Positions 1-7,865 of a stretch of 35,871 nucleotides of DNA are shown in pieces. The notes below the pieces were generated by a model. The model saw nothing but the letters and a program-made list of their open reading frames with translations. It was not told the DNA's origin and did no database searches. The DNA is taken from assembly GCA_012735215.1 (NCBI GenBank), contig JAAYHX010000022.1, positions 1 through 35,871 of the forward strand, in the 5' to 3' direction. Origin of the DNA: Tissierellia bacterium. GTDB taxonomy: Bacteria > Bacillota > Clostridia > Tissierellales > Tepidimicrobiaceae. A program made the translations under genes and the position numbers. Positions within the stretch are counted from its first letter, which is position 1; each line of letters begins with the position of its first letter.

Positions 1-71
1 ACAACATACTACCTATAAAAACATCTGTTTTTTTCCTCTTGCTTTTAGCCTAGTTCATTCCCCTTCTACCC

Positions 72-125
72 TAAAAAACAAATGCCGCGGTAAATGAAAG
101 ACAAATCCTCATTTACTGCGGCATT
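72..125 (-). terminator. Rho-independent terminator of glmS
   Basis: Two 17-base arms (81-97 and 109-125) pair almost perfectly with one G-U pair. On the minus strand the stem is followed by a T-rich run (complement of the A run at 72-80). It lies 17 bases past the glmS stop codon. The first 70 bases of the window hold nothing I can support. Confidence 0.85.
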
Positions 126-141
126 TTGGGACAAGCTTTTT

Positions 142-1968
142 CTATTCCACAGTTACGCTCTTTGCTAAGTTTCTTGGTTTATCTATATCACAACCTCTAT
201 TAAGTGCTACGTAATATGCTAGCATCTGTAGTGGTACTACTGCAATAGGAGTAGCCAATTCGTCCATTACTTCTGGAATATATATTACTTTGTCTACAAT
301 CTCTTCTATTTCTTTATTAGTTTCCTTAGCTACACCAATTACATAGGCTCCTCTTGCCTTTACTTCCTTTATGTTGCTCAGCATCTTATCATATAGACTA
401 TCTTGAGTTGCAATTGCTATAACTGGAGTTTTCTTATCTATTAAAGCCAATGTACCGTGCTTTAACTCTCCAGCTGCCATGGCTTCTGAGTGGATATAGG
501 ATATTTCCTTTAGCTTCAAGGATCCTTCTAAGGCTAGATAGTAGTCTAGACCTCTTCCAATGTAGAAGATATCTTCTGATGTATGGATCTCATTTGCCAT
601 ATCCTTTATTTCTTCTTCCCTATTTAATATCATTTCAATTTTATCTGATAGTTTCCAAATTTGCCCAACTATTTCTTTAACCTTTATCTCATCTATTGTG
701 CCTCTCTTTAGTGCCATATCTAAGCTTATTAAAGCTAGGCCTATTATCTGAGTAGTATATGCCTTGGTTGAAGCCACAGCTATTTCTGGTCCAGCCCAGG
801 TATAGAATACATAGTCTGATTCCCTAGCTATGGAGCTGCCAACTACATTGGTTACTGCTAATACCTTAGCTCCTTTCTCCTTAGCAAGTCTCAAGGCTGC
901 TAGTGTATCTGCTGTTTCCCCAGATTGGCTCACTACTATCATCAAAGTATTCTCGTCTATAAAGGGATTTGCATACCTAAACTCTGAAGCTATATCTGCT
1001 ACAACCGGAATATTAGCATACTTTTCAATAAATGCCTTTCCTATAAGGCCTGCATGATAAGCAGTACCACAGGCCACCATGTACACCTTGTTTATTCTCT
1101 TTATATAGTCTTCATCTAATTTCAAGTCTTTGATGTTGACCATTCCGTCCTTATCTACTCTTGGAGACAAGGTGTCCTTTACAGCTTTTGGCTGTTCATG
1201 TATTTCCTTTAACATGAAATGAGCATATCCGCCTTTTTCAGCTGCTTCCACATCCCACTCTACATTATATATTTCCTTATCTACCTTAGTCCCATCAGTT
1301 TTCATTATCTCAACGCTGTCATTGGTTAATACTGCCATTTCGTTGTTATCAATCAAGTATACTTGTCTTGTGTAGTTGAGAATGGCTGGTATATCTGAAG
1401 CAATGAAGTTTTCCCCTTCTCCCACTCCGATTACAAGGGGACTATCCTTCCTTACCGCAATAAGCATATCTGGATGATGCTTATGAATTATACCTAAGGC
1501 ATAGGCTCCCTCTAGTCTTGATATGGTCTTCTTAACCGCTTCTACCAGATCTCCCTCATAATAGTAATCAATTAGGAAGGGAAGCACTTCAGTATCTGTT
1601 TCTGATTTGAATGTATATCCTTTTTCAGTAAGCTCCTGCCTTAGTGAAAGGTAATTCTCTATTATGCCGTTGTGAACAACCGCCACTGTATGCTCATTGT
1701 TTAAATGAGGATGGGAGTTGACATCTGATGGCTCTCCATGGGTTGCCCATCTGGTATGTCCAATCCCTACATTCCCCTCTACATGATTGTCTTCTAAGCT
1801 TTCTTTCAATACTGCTAGCCTTCCTTTACGCTTTTCAACTTGTATACTATTATCCTTAATTACAGCTATGCCAGCTGAGTCATATCCCCTGTATTCTAAT
1901 TTCCCTAAACCTTCTAACAAAATATCAGTTGCATTTTTACTTCCAATATAGCCGACTATACCGCACAT
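142..1968 (-). CDS. glmS: Glutamine--fructose-6-phosphate aminotransferase (isomerizing)
   Basis: Makes glucosamine-6-phosphate from fructose-6-phosphate and glutamine, the first step toward UDP-GlcNAc and peptidoglycan, in the cytoplasm. The protein begins MCGIVGYIG, so Cys2 becomes the N-terminal nucleophile of the class II glutaminase domain (about 2-215; RGYDSAGIAV, GHTRWATHG). Two SIS sugar-isomerase domains follow (about 285-420 with SQSGETADT, and 455-590), ending in the typical PRNLAKSVTVE tail. Its 608 aa match the family. The reading frame stays open 48 codons upstream, but the ATG at 1968 is preceded by AGAGGTG, family members start at MCGIVG, and the upstream codons coincide with a glmS ribozyme. 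I therefore place the start at 1968. Expression should be controlled by that ribozyme in response to glucosamine-6-phosphate. Family assignment is certain. Confidence 0.98.
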   Translation of the reverse strand: MCGIVGYIGSKNATDILLEGLGKLEYRGYDSAGIAVIKDNSIQVEKRKGRLAVLKESLEDNHVEGNVGIGHTRWATHGEPSDVNSHPHLNNEHTVAVVHNGIIENYLSLRQELTEKGYTFKSETDTEVLPFLIDYYYEGDLVEAVKKTISRLEGAYALGIIHKHHPDMLIAVRKDSPLVIGVGEGENFIASDIPAILNYTRQVYLIDNNEMAVLTNDSVEIMKTDGTKVDKEIYNVEWDVEAAEKGGYAHFMLKEIHEQPKAVKDTLSPRVDKDGMVNIKDLKLDEDYIKRINKVYMVACGTAYHAGLIGKAFIEKYANIPVVADIASEFRYANPFIDENTLMIVVSQSGETADTLAALRLAKEKGAKVLAVTNVVGSSIARESDYVFYTWAGPEIAVASTKAYTTQIIGLALISLDMALKRGTIDEIKVKEIVGQIWKLSDKIEMILNREEEIKDMANEIHTSEDIFYIGRGLDYYLALEGSLKLKEISYIHSEAMAAGELKHGTLALIDKKTPVIAIATQDSLYDKMLSNIKEVKARGAYVIGVAKETNKEIEEIVDKVIYIPEVMDELATPIAVVPLQMLAYYVALNRGCDIDKPRNLAKSVTVE

Positions 1969-1990
1969 ATTTTCACCTCTTCTAAAAATT

Positions 1991-2126
1991 TTTGCTGCTG
2001 AACTACTTTTGTCCCTGTAATCACTTACAAGATTTGTGTAGTTCTTAGGATGGCAGCTCACCCCATGGCATCCGCCGAAAACTCGATAAACCATGTCCTC
2101 GTCAGCTCTCATGAGCTCTGGCGCTT
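1991..2126 (-). ncRNA. glmS ribozyme (glucosamine-6-phosphate-activated riboswitch)
   Basis: Reading the minus strand from 2125, the leader shows the conserved glmS ribozyme core: AGCGCC (2125-2120, cleavage expected between A2125 and G2124), a short P2 hairpin, GACGAGG, GGTTTATCGA, then TTCGGCGGATGCC. A P4 helix forms between GAACTAC and GTAGTTC (left arm near 2040, right arm 2000-2006), enclosing a small TGTAA/TTACA hairpin. It ends about 25 bases before the glmS start. In the known mechanism, glucosamine-6-phosphate acts as the catalytic cofactor, the RNA cleaves itself and glmS mRNA is degraded. The 3' boundary is approximate. Confidence 0.93.
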
Positions 2127-2130
2127 TAAT

Positions 2131-2162
2131 GTCATAATATATACCACCTAATATATGGTGGT
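2131..2162 (-). promoter_or_regulatory. Probable glmS promoter region with inverted repeat
   Basis: Just upstream of the ribozyme, minus-strand ACCACC and GGTGGT arms (2157-2162 and 2143-2148) flank an 8-base AT spacer. They are followed by a TATATT-like -10 near 2135-2140. No good -35 is visible. The repeat may be an operator or simply an mRNA or promoter structure. The remaining 180 bases to the hom stop show no convincing gene or terminator. Confidence 0.35.
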
Positions 2163-2343
2163 GGTTTATATTTTAACATTTGTCATAGGCTCATGTCTAT
2201 TAAAAATAATATACAGAAGTCTTTATTGGAAAGAGAATATAAAGTAGCAGTCATATATTCCCAATAGAATTAAAGTTAAAGTTAAACTTAAGGCATAAAG
2301 CTTTGAAATATACAGATATTTAAGGTTCATGTAATAGATTAAC

Positions 2344-3564
2344 TTATGTGTTAATCTTATCAAATTTAGCAATAAAGTAATCCTTCTCTTCTATCCCTAA
2401 ATTCTCGAAAAGATCAATCAAATCTTTTCTTAATATGTGCTTTGTAACAAGGGCAAACTGAGCACCCGTTGATAATACCTTATCAGCTAAGGATTTAAAT
2501 ACATCCATTAGCTCACCGTTTATCTTAGATATTCTCAGATAATAACTTCCTTTAATAGCTAAACTTAAGTCCATTAGCTTCTTATTTCCCAATGGATTGT
2601 TTAATCTGTAGGAACCTGCTATTATATCCATTAGGTCGCATAAAACTGCATTGGCAGTGGGCAACATACCTGCCCCATTTCCATAGAACATCAAGTCTCC
2701 AACATTGTCTCCCTTTACAAATACTGCATTTTCCTCATAACCTACATTATAAAAAGGCGAAGAACTTTCTACTATGACAGGCTCAACTATGGCTGTGTAT
2801 CCACCTTCACAGCTTTTTACTTCTCCTATTAGTTTTACAGAGGCTCCCATCTTATTAATATTTGATATATCAAAGGCAGTAATATTGCTTATGCCCCTTA
2901 CTATTATGTTTTCTTCCGGCATTTGGCCCTGTAAGGCCAAAGTGCCTAATATTCTAAGCTTTCTCCTAGTGTCAAGCCCTTCTACATCATCTGTAGGATC
3001 TGCTTCGGCAAAACCTTGTTCTTGAGCAATCTTTAATGCTTCAGCATAGTCTAGCCCCTCTTCCATTCTGGTCAATATGTAATTACAGGTACCATTTAGT
3101 ATCCCCCTAACCTCTTTTATGTCATTAAAAGGAATTAACTCCTTAAGGGGCTTTATTACAGGTATGCCTCCACCTACGCTGGCTTCATATAGCAAGGCTA
3201 GTTTCTTCTTGTGGGCTAAATCTGACAGCTCTTCAAAGTACTTGGATACAAGGGCCTTATTGGCAGTTACCACATGTTTGCCAGCCCTTAGGGACTCACT
3301 AACATACTTGTAGCCTTCCTCCAAGTCCCCTGTAACCTCTACTATAATAGTTATATCTTCATCCTTTAGTATCTCATCAAAATTATCAGTTATTATACCC
3401 CCTTCCAGTTCTATATCCCTTTTCTTAGCTAAATCCCTTACTAATATTTTCTTTATATTGATGTCATCTCCAGTAATCTTTATTAGCTCTTCTTTTCTCT
3501 TTTCAAGTATTTTCAGCACTCCAGTCCCAACAGTTCCTAGTCCTAGCAAGCCTATGTTTATCAT
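2344..3564 (-). CDS. hom: Homoserine dehydrogenase
   Basis: Reduces aspartate semialdehyde to homoserine with NAD(P)H, the branch step to threonine and methionine. The N-terminal Rossmann motif is GLGTVGTG. It is followed by EVTGDLEEGYKYV and HVVTANKALVS, then the catalytic-domain signatures ASVGGGIPVIKPL, GILNGTCNYILTRM and AEADPTDDVEGLD. The last 65 or so residues look like a short regulatory ACT-type tail. At 406 aa it is slightly shorter than the 430-aa B. subtilis type. An in-frame upstream ATG would add 19 residues, but the start at 3564 has GGGGGAATGAGAA in front and begins directly at the Rossmann strand. No thrB or thrC lies next to it. It is divergent from the YaiI-like gene across about 90 bases. 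Confidence 0.96.
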   Translation of the reverse strand: MINIGLLGLGTVGTGVLKILEKRKEELIKITGDDINIKKILVRDLAKKRDIELEGGIITDNFDEILKDEDITIIVEVTGDLEEGYKYVSESLRAGKHVVTANKALVSKYFEELSDLAHKKKLALLYEASVGGGIPVIKPLKELIPFNDIKEVRGILNGTCNYILTRMEEGLDYAEALKIAQEQGFAEADPTDDVEGLDTRRKLRILGTLALQGQMPEENIIVRGISNITAFDISNINKMGASVKLIGEVKSCEGGYTAIVEPVIVESSSPFYNVGYEENAVFVKGDNVGDLMFYGNGAGMLPTANAVLCDLMDIIAGSYRLNNPLGNKKLMDLSLAIKGSYYLRISKINGELMDVFKSLADKVLSTGAQFALVTKHILRKDLIDLFENLGIEEKDYFIAKFDKINT

Positions 3565-3654
3565 TTTCTCATTCCCCCTAGTGAAATTTCCATTGTTATC
3601 AATTAAATTATATATTACCATTATTATATATGTAAACTTATTGGGAGTGTTATT

Positions 3655-4098
3655 ATGGTTATTTTCGTAGATGCAGATGGCTGTCCTGTAGTGGATGTAG
3701 CTATTAAGGTTGCTAAGGAGTACAATATAAGGATTGTAGTTGTAAAGAACTATGCAGTTTGGCTAGATGACCCTTATGCAGAAATAGTATCTGTAGATGT
3801 TTCAAGGGATAGTGCCGACTATTATATAGCAAATAGGATAAATAAAGGGGATATACTCATTACTCAAGACTATGGCCTAGCGGCCATGGGGCTTACAAAA
3901 GGAGCCTACTGTATTAACCAAAATGGTTTTTACATTACTGATGAAAACATAAGCTCCTTGTTGGATAGGAGGCATATCAATGCCAGCTTAAGAAGAAAGA
4001 AGATATATACTAAATTCAAAAAAAGAAGTTCTCAAGCTGATGAGAACTTTGAAAGAAGCTTAATAAGTCTTATAGAAAAGCTTCAAGCAGAATCCTAA
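3655..4098 (+). CDS. YaiI/YqxD family protein (DUF188, UPF0178)
   Basis: A conserved cytoplasmic protein of 147 aa, the usual family length. The signatures seen are FVDADGCPVVDVA at the N terminus, SRDSADYYIANRI in the middle, and ITQDYGLAAM, all with conserved acidic residues. The family has a PIN-like nuclease fold by established classification, but no confirmed substrate, so function is left open. The start has GGGAG eight bases upstream. It ends head-to-head with the pyrophosphatase gene, with a hairpin between them. Confidence 0.9.
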   Translation: MVIFVDADGCPVVDVAIKVAKEYNIRIVVVKNYAVWLDDPYAEIVSVDVSRDSADYYIANRINKGDILITQDYGLAAMGLTKGAYCINQNGFYITDENISSLLDRRHINASLRRKKIYTKFKKRSSQADENFERSLISLIEKLQAES

Positions 4099-4125
4099 TA
4101 TAACCATCTCCATTGCCTAGGTCTA

Positions 4126-4154
4126 AAGTAGCCCCCACTACTTGGAGGCTACTT
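4126..4154. terminator. Hairpin between convergent genes, weak terminator
   Basis: AAGTAGCC and GGCTACTT arms plus extra pairing form a strong stem. It overlaps the last codons and stop of the minus-strand pyrophosphatase gene. Neither strand has a clear T run, so terminator function is uncertain. Confidence 0.45.
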
Positions 4155-5817
4155 CTGTAACACCGTATTCTTTAATATCAGATAAGTACTCCATAACTGG
4201 TGGAACCACCTGTTTCTTCCTAGAGAGGACACCAGAAGCATAGAAGGAGTTGTTTACAAGCTTCTGTCCAAAGGCTTGGGCTGCCAATTCCTTATGGGTT
4301 CCAACCACTACTATTTCTGAAGCTTCTTTTATAATGTCTGTCAGCATTAGCATGAAGATTGAATATTTCTCTTTATCAGCCCTGTCTTCCATTAAGGCTA
4401 TTAACTCATCTTTCATGTCCTGAATGCTCTCTGGATCTGTTGTGAATACCTGTGCAATTCCCATCTTTTCATCATCTATATGGAATGTCTTAAAGTCTTG
4501 CTCCAACAACTCCTTTGGAGTTCTACCCTTTAAGGATGTGCCTGCCTTAAACATCTCATGGGCAAACTCTTCCACATCAAGATTTGCAATTTTGGCCAGT
4601 CTGTCCAACATTATCTTGTCAGTATTAGTTGAAGTAGGGGATCTTAATAATAGGGTATCGGATATTATAGCTGCTGCTAGTATTCCTGCTATCTTCTTAG
4701 AAGGTCTCCTACCATTTTCAAACATGATGGAAGCAACTATGGTAGAGGTGCTTCCCACTGGCTCATTTCTGAAGTATATGGGATTGCCAGTAAATACATC
4801 GGCTATCCTGTGATGGTCTATAATTTCTAGTATTTCACACTCTTCTATTCCATCTACAGATTGACTTCTCTCGTTGTGGTCAACCAATATGACTTTCTTC
4901 TTCATACTGGAAATAAGGTGATATCTTGATATCAGTCCTACAACCCTATTGCTGCTATTGCTATCAACTACTGGGTAGGATCTATATCTAGTTTGGGACA
5001 TGTGCTCCCTAACATTGTCCACTAGATCATCTAGGCTGAATTTTATGATGTTTTCGCTGGTCATCACATTCTTTATAGGTACAGACTTAGAAATAAGCCT
5101 TGAGGTAGTAAAGGTATCATGGGGAGTGGAGATAATTATTACACCCTTTTCCCTGGCTTTGTCTACTATTTTTTCATCAACTTTTGAATCTCCAGTAACA
5201 ATCATCAAAGAAATATTGCTGTTTAAAGCAATGTCCTGAACATCAGCCCTATCTCCACAGATTACTATATCATTTTCCTCTATATACCTTTGAGCTGTTT
5301 TAGGTTCCATAGCCAGCACTAATATTTTACCATCAAAGGTTCTTGTATTAGCTGGCATTACTACTATGTCTGCTGATAGGGTGTCTATTATGTTCTCCAA
5401 GGAGGTGCCTGCTTTTCCTAATACATTGCTATCCCACACATCTATATAGGAACTAATTATATCAGATATGGATACAATCCCTATCAATTGTTCCTTATCA
5501 TTGGCTACGGGAAGGCTATTTAAGTTGTTTTTCTTCATCAGGTCCAAGGCCATGCCTAAGTATATATCTGGGCTAACAGGAGCTACCCTATCAATATTTA
5601 AGTCGTTAACGCTGAGTCTAACCGTTTCCAATAGCATTGGTGGCTCTACTCCGAAGTAGTCAAGTATAAACTTAGTTTCCCTATTCAACTCTCCTAAACG
5701 GGCTGGTATGGCATTGATCTTGCCACTGGCATTTTTATATTCTGCATAGGCCAAGGCTGCACATATGGAATCTGAATCAGGATTTTTATGCCCTAGTATA
5801 TACACTTTTTCTTTCAT
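4138..5817 (-). CDS. ppaC: Manganese-dependent inorganic pyrophosphatase with CBS and DRTGG domains (family II)
   Basis: Hydrolyses pyrophosphate to phosphate in the cytoplasm. A split DHH phosphoesterase domain carries the metal-site motifs GHKNPDSDSI (N terminus), LVDHNE and IIDHHR (about 320-350). A DHHA2 domain with SRKKQVVPP closes the protein. Inserted in the DHH domain are a CBS motif (about 65-125), a DRTGG segment (about 130-240) and a second CBS motif (about 245-305). In characterised clostridial CBS-pyrophosphatases these bind adenine nucleotides and diadenosine polyphosphates to control activity; that is family knowledge, not seen here. The 559-aa length fits this subclass. The ATG is preceded by GGAGGTAAGCA. 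Confidence 0.93.
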   Translation of the reverse strand: MKEKVYILGHKNPDSDSICAALAYAEYKNASGKINAIPARLGELNRETKFILDYFGVEPPMLLETVRLSVNDLNIDRVAPVSPDIYLGMALDLMKKNNLNSLPVANDKEQLIGIVSISDIISSYIDVWDSNVLGKAGTSLENIIDTLSADIVVMPANTRTFDGKILVLAMEPKTAQRYIEENDIVICGDRADVQDIALNSNISLMIVTGDSKVDEKIVDKAREKGVIIISTPHDTFTTSRLISKSVPIKNVMTSENIIKFSLDDLVDNVREHMSQTRYRSYPVVDSNSSNRVVGLISRYHLISSMKKKVILVDHNERSQSVDGIEECEILEIIDHHRIADVFTGNPIYFRNEPVGSTSTIVASIMFENGRRPSKKIAGILAAAIISDTLLLRSPTSTNTDKIMLDRLAKIANLDVEEFAHEMFKAGTSLKGRTPKELLEQDFKTFHIDDEKMGIAQVFTTDPESIQDMKDELIALMEDRADKEKYSIFMLMLTDIIKEASEIVVVGTHKELAAQAFGQKLVNNSFYASGVLSRKKQVVPPVMEYLSDIKEYGVTEVASK

Positions 5818-5858
5818 TGCTTACCTCCGTAATTCTTCTTTAGTTTTCTCAGAAGTAT

Positions 5859-5867
5859 ATTATAGCA
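5859..5867 (-). promoter_or_regulatory. Extended -10 promoter of the pyrophosphatase gene
   Basis: The minus strand reads TGCTATAAT about 40 bases before the start codon, a consensus extended -10. The -35 region is weak. Confidence 0.5.
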
Positions 5868-5921
5868 TCTATGTAAGTTCTCTAGTAACAAACTTTAAGT
5901 GAAAATGCAAAAGCTAAGAAA

Positions 5922-5950
5922 TTGACAAAAGTTTATAATTAATATAAACT
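5922..5950 (+). promoter_or_regulatory. Promoter plus palindromic operator candidate for the MATE gene
   Basis: TTGACA at 5922-5927 and TATAAA at 5943-5948 are spaced by 15 bases. A perfect inverted repeat, AGTTTATA-N5-TATAAACT (5930-5950), covers the spacer and the -10. This is where a dimeric repressor would block transcription. The regulator is not in the window next to this gene. Confidence 0.5.
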
Positions 5951-6025
5951 ATTTTTTGCCTTTATTCAAATCTTTTAGTAAAATATTATCATTCCATAAA
6001 TATTAATAGCCTGGAGGTTATGCCA

Positions 6026-7414
6026 ATGGCAAGTATTAAAGAAATGTTTGCTCCAAAAGATCTGACTGTGGGGCCCCCTTGGAAACGGATTGTTGAATTT
6101 TCAATACCCTTATTAATTGGCAATGTTGCACAGCAACTTTATAATACAGCTGATTCAATTATCGTAGGAAGGTATGTAGGAGATAATGCTCTTGCTGCTG
6201 TTGGTAGCGCATCTCCTATATTGAATCTTCTGCTGGTTTTGTTTGTTGGGATTTCAGTGGGTGCTAGTATTATGGTATCCCAGTATTATGGTGCTAGGGA
6301 TAGGAAAAAACTTTCTCATACTATTGGTGTGTGTATGTCCCTTACAGCTATCGCTTCCCTAATCATTATGATTATTGGACCCCTAGTTACCCGACCTATG
6401 CTTAAGTTTCTCAATACACCAGATAGTATTATGGACTGGAGTGCAGGATATCTAATTATATTCTTCTTAGGCATAGCAGGATTTGCTTATTACAATATTC
6501 TATCAGGTGTCCTAAGAGGACTAGGTGATTCAATATCAGCCCTTGTCTTCTTGCTGATTTCTACAGCTCTAAATGTAGTACTTGATATAATATTTGTTAC
6601 CAAGTATGACATGGGAGTCCCTGGTGTAGCACTAGCAACCATTATTGCACAAGGAATCTCAGCAGTACTATGTGTTCTTAAGCTAATCAGTATGAAGGAT
6701 ACCTTTGATATAAGCTTGCAGTTTTTAAAATTACACAAAGAGTATGCCTATGGATTAATAAAACTTGGACTACCCTCAGGCTTAACCCAAGCCATCTTAT
6801 CTCTAGCTATGATTGCAGTTCAATCTCTTACTAATACCTTTGGAGAACTGGTCATTGCATGTAATGTTATAGTTATGCGGGTAGATGGTTTTGCCATGAT
6901 GCCAAACTTTTCCTTTGGAAATGCAATGACTACCTATTCTGGTCAAAATATTGGAGCCAATAAGATGGACAGGGTAGTAAAGGGAAGCAAACAGGGTACT
7001 ATGATTGCTGTTGGCGTTTCTGCTACAATAACTGTTATTATCTTGGTCTTTGGAAGATATCTTATGGAAATCTTTACAGATACAAAGGAATTGGTTGATT
7101 TAAGTATGCACATGATGAGGATCCTTGCAGTAGGTTATGTTGCCATGGCTGTAACCCAGAGCCTATCTGGAGTTATGCGTGGAGCTGGGGATACCATGAC
7201 ACCTATGTGGATTTCCCTTTTTACCACAGTACTTCTTCGTATACCAATTGCCTATGGACTGGCCTATCTTACAAGAAGTGAAGCATATCCTAATGGAAGA
7301 CCAGAGTCAGTATTTATCTCACTGTTAACAGCCTGGACAATGGGAGCCATTATTACAACCATTTTCTATAAAAGGGGCAAATGGCGCAATAAGTCTCTTG
7401 TTAACAAGCAATAA
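6026..7414 (+). CDS. MATE family multidrug/cation antiporter
   Basis: An integral membrane exporter of about 462 aa with the two-fold repeat of six helices typical of MATE pumps. It probably uses Na+ or H+ influx to expel drugs or metabolites. Visible family features are PWKRIVEFSIPLLIGN, QLYNTADSIIVGRYVGD and VGASIMVSQYYGA in the first half, and SGQNIGANKMDRV and SGVMRGAGDTMTPM in the second. The ATG at 6026 lies 8 bases after GGAGG and is preferred over the ATG at 6020, which is only 2 bases away. It stands alone behind a promoter with a palindrome. Substrate unknown. A second, distinct MATE gene is at 19003-20364. Confidence 0.93.
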   Translation: MASIKEMFAPKDLTVGPPWKRIVEFSIPLLIGNVAQQLYNTADSIIVGRYVGDNALAAVGSASPILNLLLVLFVGISVGASIMVSQYYGARDRKKLSHTIGVCMSLTAIASLIIMIIGPLVTRPMLKFLNTPDSIMDWSAGYLIIFFLGIAGFAYYNILSGVLRGLGDSISALVFLLISTALNVVLDIIFVTKYDMGVPGVALATIIAQGISAVLCVLKLISMKDTFDISLQFLKLHKEYAYGLIKLGLPSGLTQAILSLAMIAVQSLTNTFGELVIACNVIVMRVDGFAMMPNFSFGNAMTTYSGQNIGANKMDRVVKGSKQGTMIAVGVSATITVIILVFGRYLMEIFTDTKELVDLSMHMMRILAVGYVAMAVTQSLSGVMRGAGDTMTPMWISLFTTVLLRIPIAYGLAYLTRSEAYPNGRPESVFISLLTAWTMGAIITTIFYKRGKWRNKSLVNKQ

Positions 7415-7419
7415 ATCTA

Positions 7420-7447
7420 AAAAATTCAGCCTCCCACAAGGGAGGCT
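7420..7447 (-). terminator. Terminator of the 48-aa protein gene (may serve both strands)
   Basis: AGCCTCCC (7428-7435) and GGGAGGCT (7440-7447) form a perfect 8-bp stem with a 4-base loop. On the minus strand it is followed by GAATTTTTTAG. On the plus strand it sits 14 bases past the MATE stop with only a poor T tract. Confidence 0.8.
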
Positions 7448-7450
7448 CTT

Positions 7451-7597
7451 CTATCTTAAGAAGAAATATAGGATTAAGGCTGAGGCAATTATTAAAGCAA
7501 GGGGTATTATTCTCCTATTGCCTTTGTTTTCAGCAGAACCTGTTTCCCCTATCTCCTTTATACGCCTTTTCTTATTGTTTCCTCCACAACAGCTCAT
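7451..7597 (-). CDS. Small cysteine/membrane protein, 48 aa, unrecognised
   Basis: A short ORF reading MSCCGGNNKKRRIKEIGE at its start. It has a vicinal Cys pair followed by Gly-Gly, a basic stretch, a polar linker, and a C-terminal hydrophobic segment IIPLALIIASALILYFFLR that would span the membrane once. GAGGTG lies 5 bases before the ATG, an extended -10 (TGTTATAAT) lies 60 bases upstream, and a terminator follows directly. The gene is thus complete with its own signals. Function unknown. The Cys-Cys-Gly-Gly N terminus could bind a metal or be modified, but that is speculation. Confidence 0.75.
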   Translation of the reverse strand: MSCCGGNNKKRRIKEIGETGSAENKGNRRIIPLALIIASALILYFFLR

Positions 7598-7656
7598 TTA
7601 AACACCTCATTTAAGTATAGTCAAATGCATTCCATAAAGTTACAATATTTATAAAT

Positions 7657-7681
7657 ATTATAACATAAAGCAGACTGCTTT
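7657..7681 (-). promoter_or_regulatory. Promoter and palindrome upstream of the 48-aa gene
   Basis: The minus strand has the extended -10 TGTTATAAT (TATAAT at 7657-7662). Immediately upstream is the 15-base palindrome AAAGCAG-A-CTGCTTT (7667-7681), in the -35/-10 spacer. The rest of the 268-base gap up to the ABC exporter shows only AT-rich sequence and the exporter's ribosome binding site AGGAG. Confidence 0.45.
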
Positions 7682-7865
7682 TATATTTATTAAATTTTTA
7701 TCATAATATATATGAGTCTTGACTTTATCTCATATTAAGGGACATGATAGATCTCCTATGAAAAATATGGAATATTATTGGTTTATTTGATATACTATAT
7801 TTTATTCCTATGTAATAGCAAATATATGTTCAAATAATATATAAGAAAAAACAGGAGATGATTAA

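Noticed and set aside
830-1057. Plus-strand ORFs inside glmS and the other minus-strand genes
   Set aside because: They are antisense shadows of genes with strong protein signatures and lack ribosome binding sites.
1969-2112. Extended GlmS N terminus of 48 residues
   Set aside because: The segment is the glmS ribozyme; the family start MCGIVG with its own ribosome site is at 1968.
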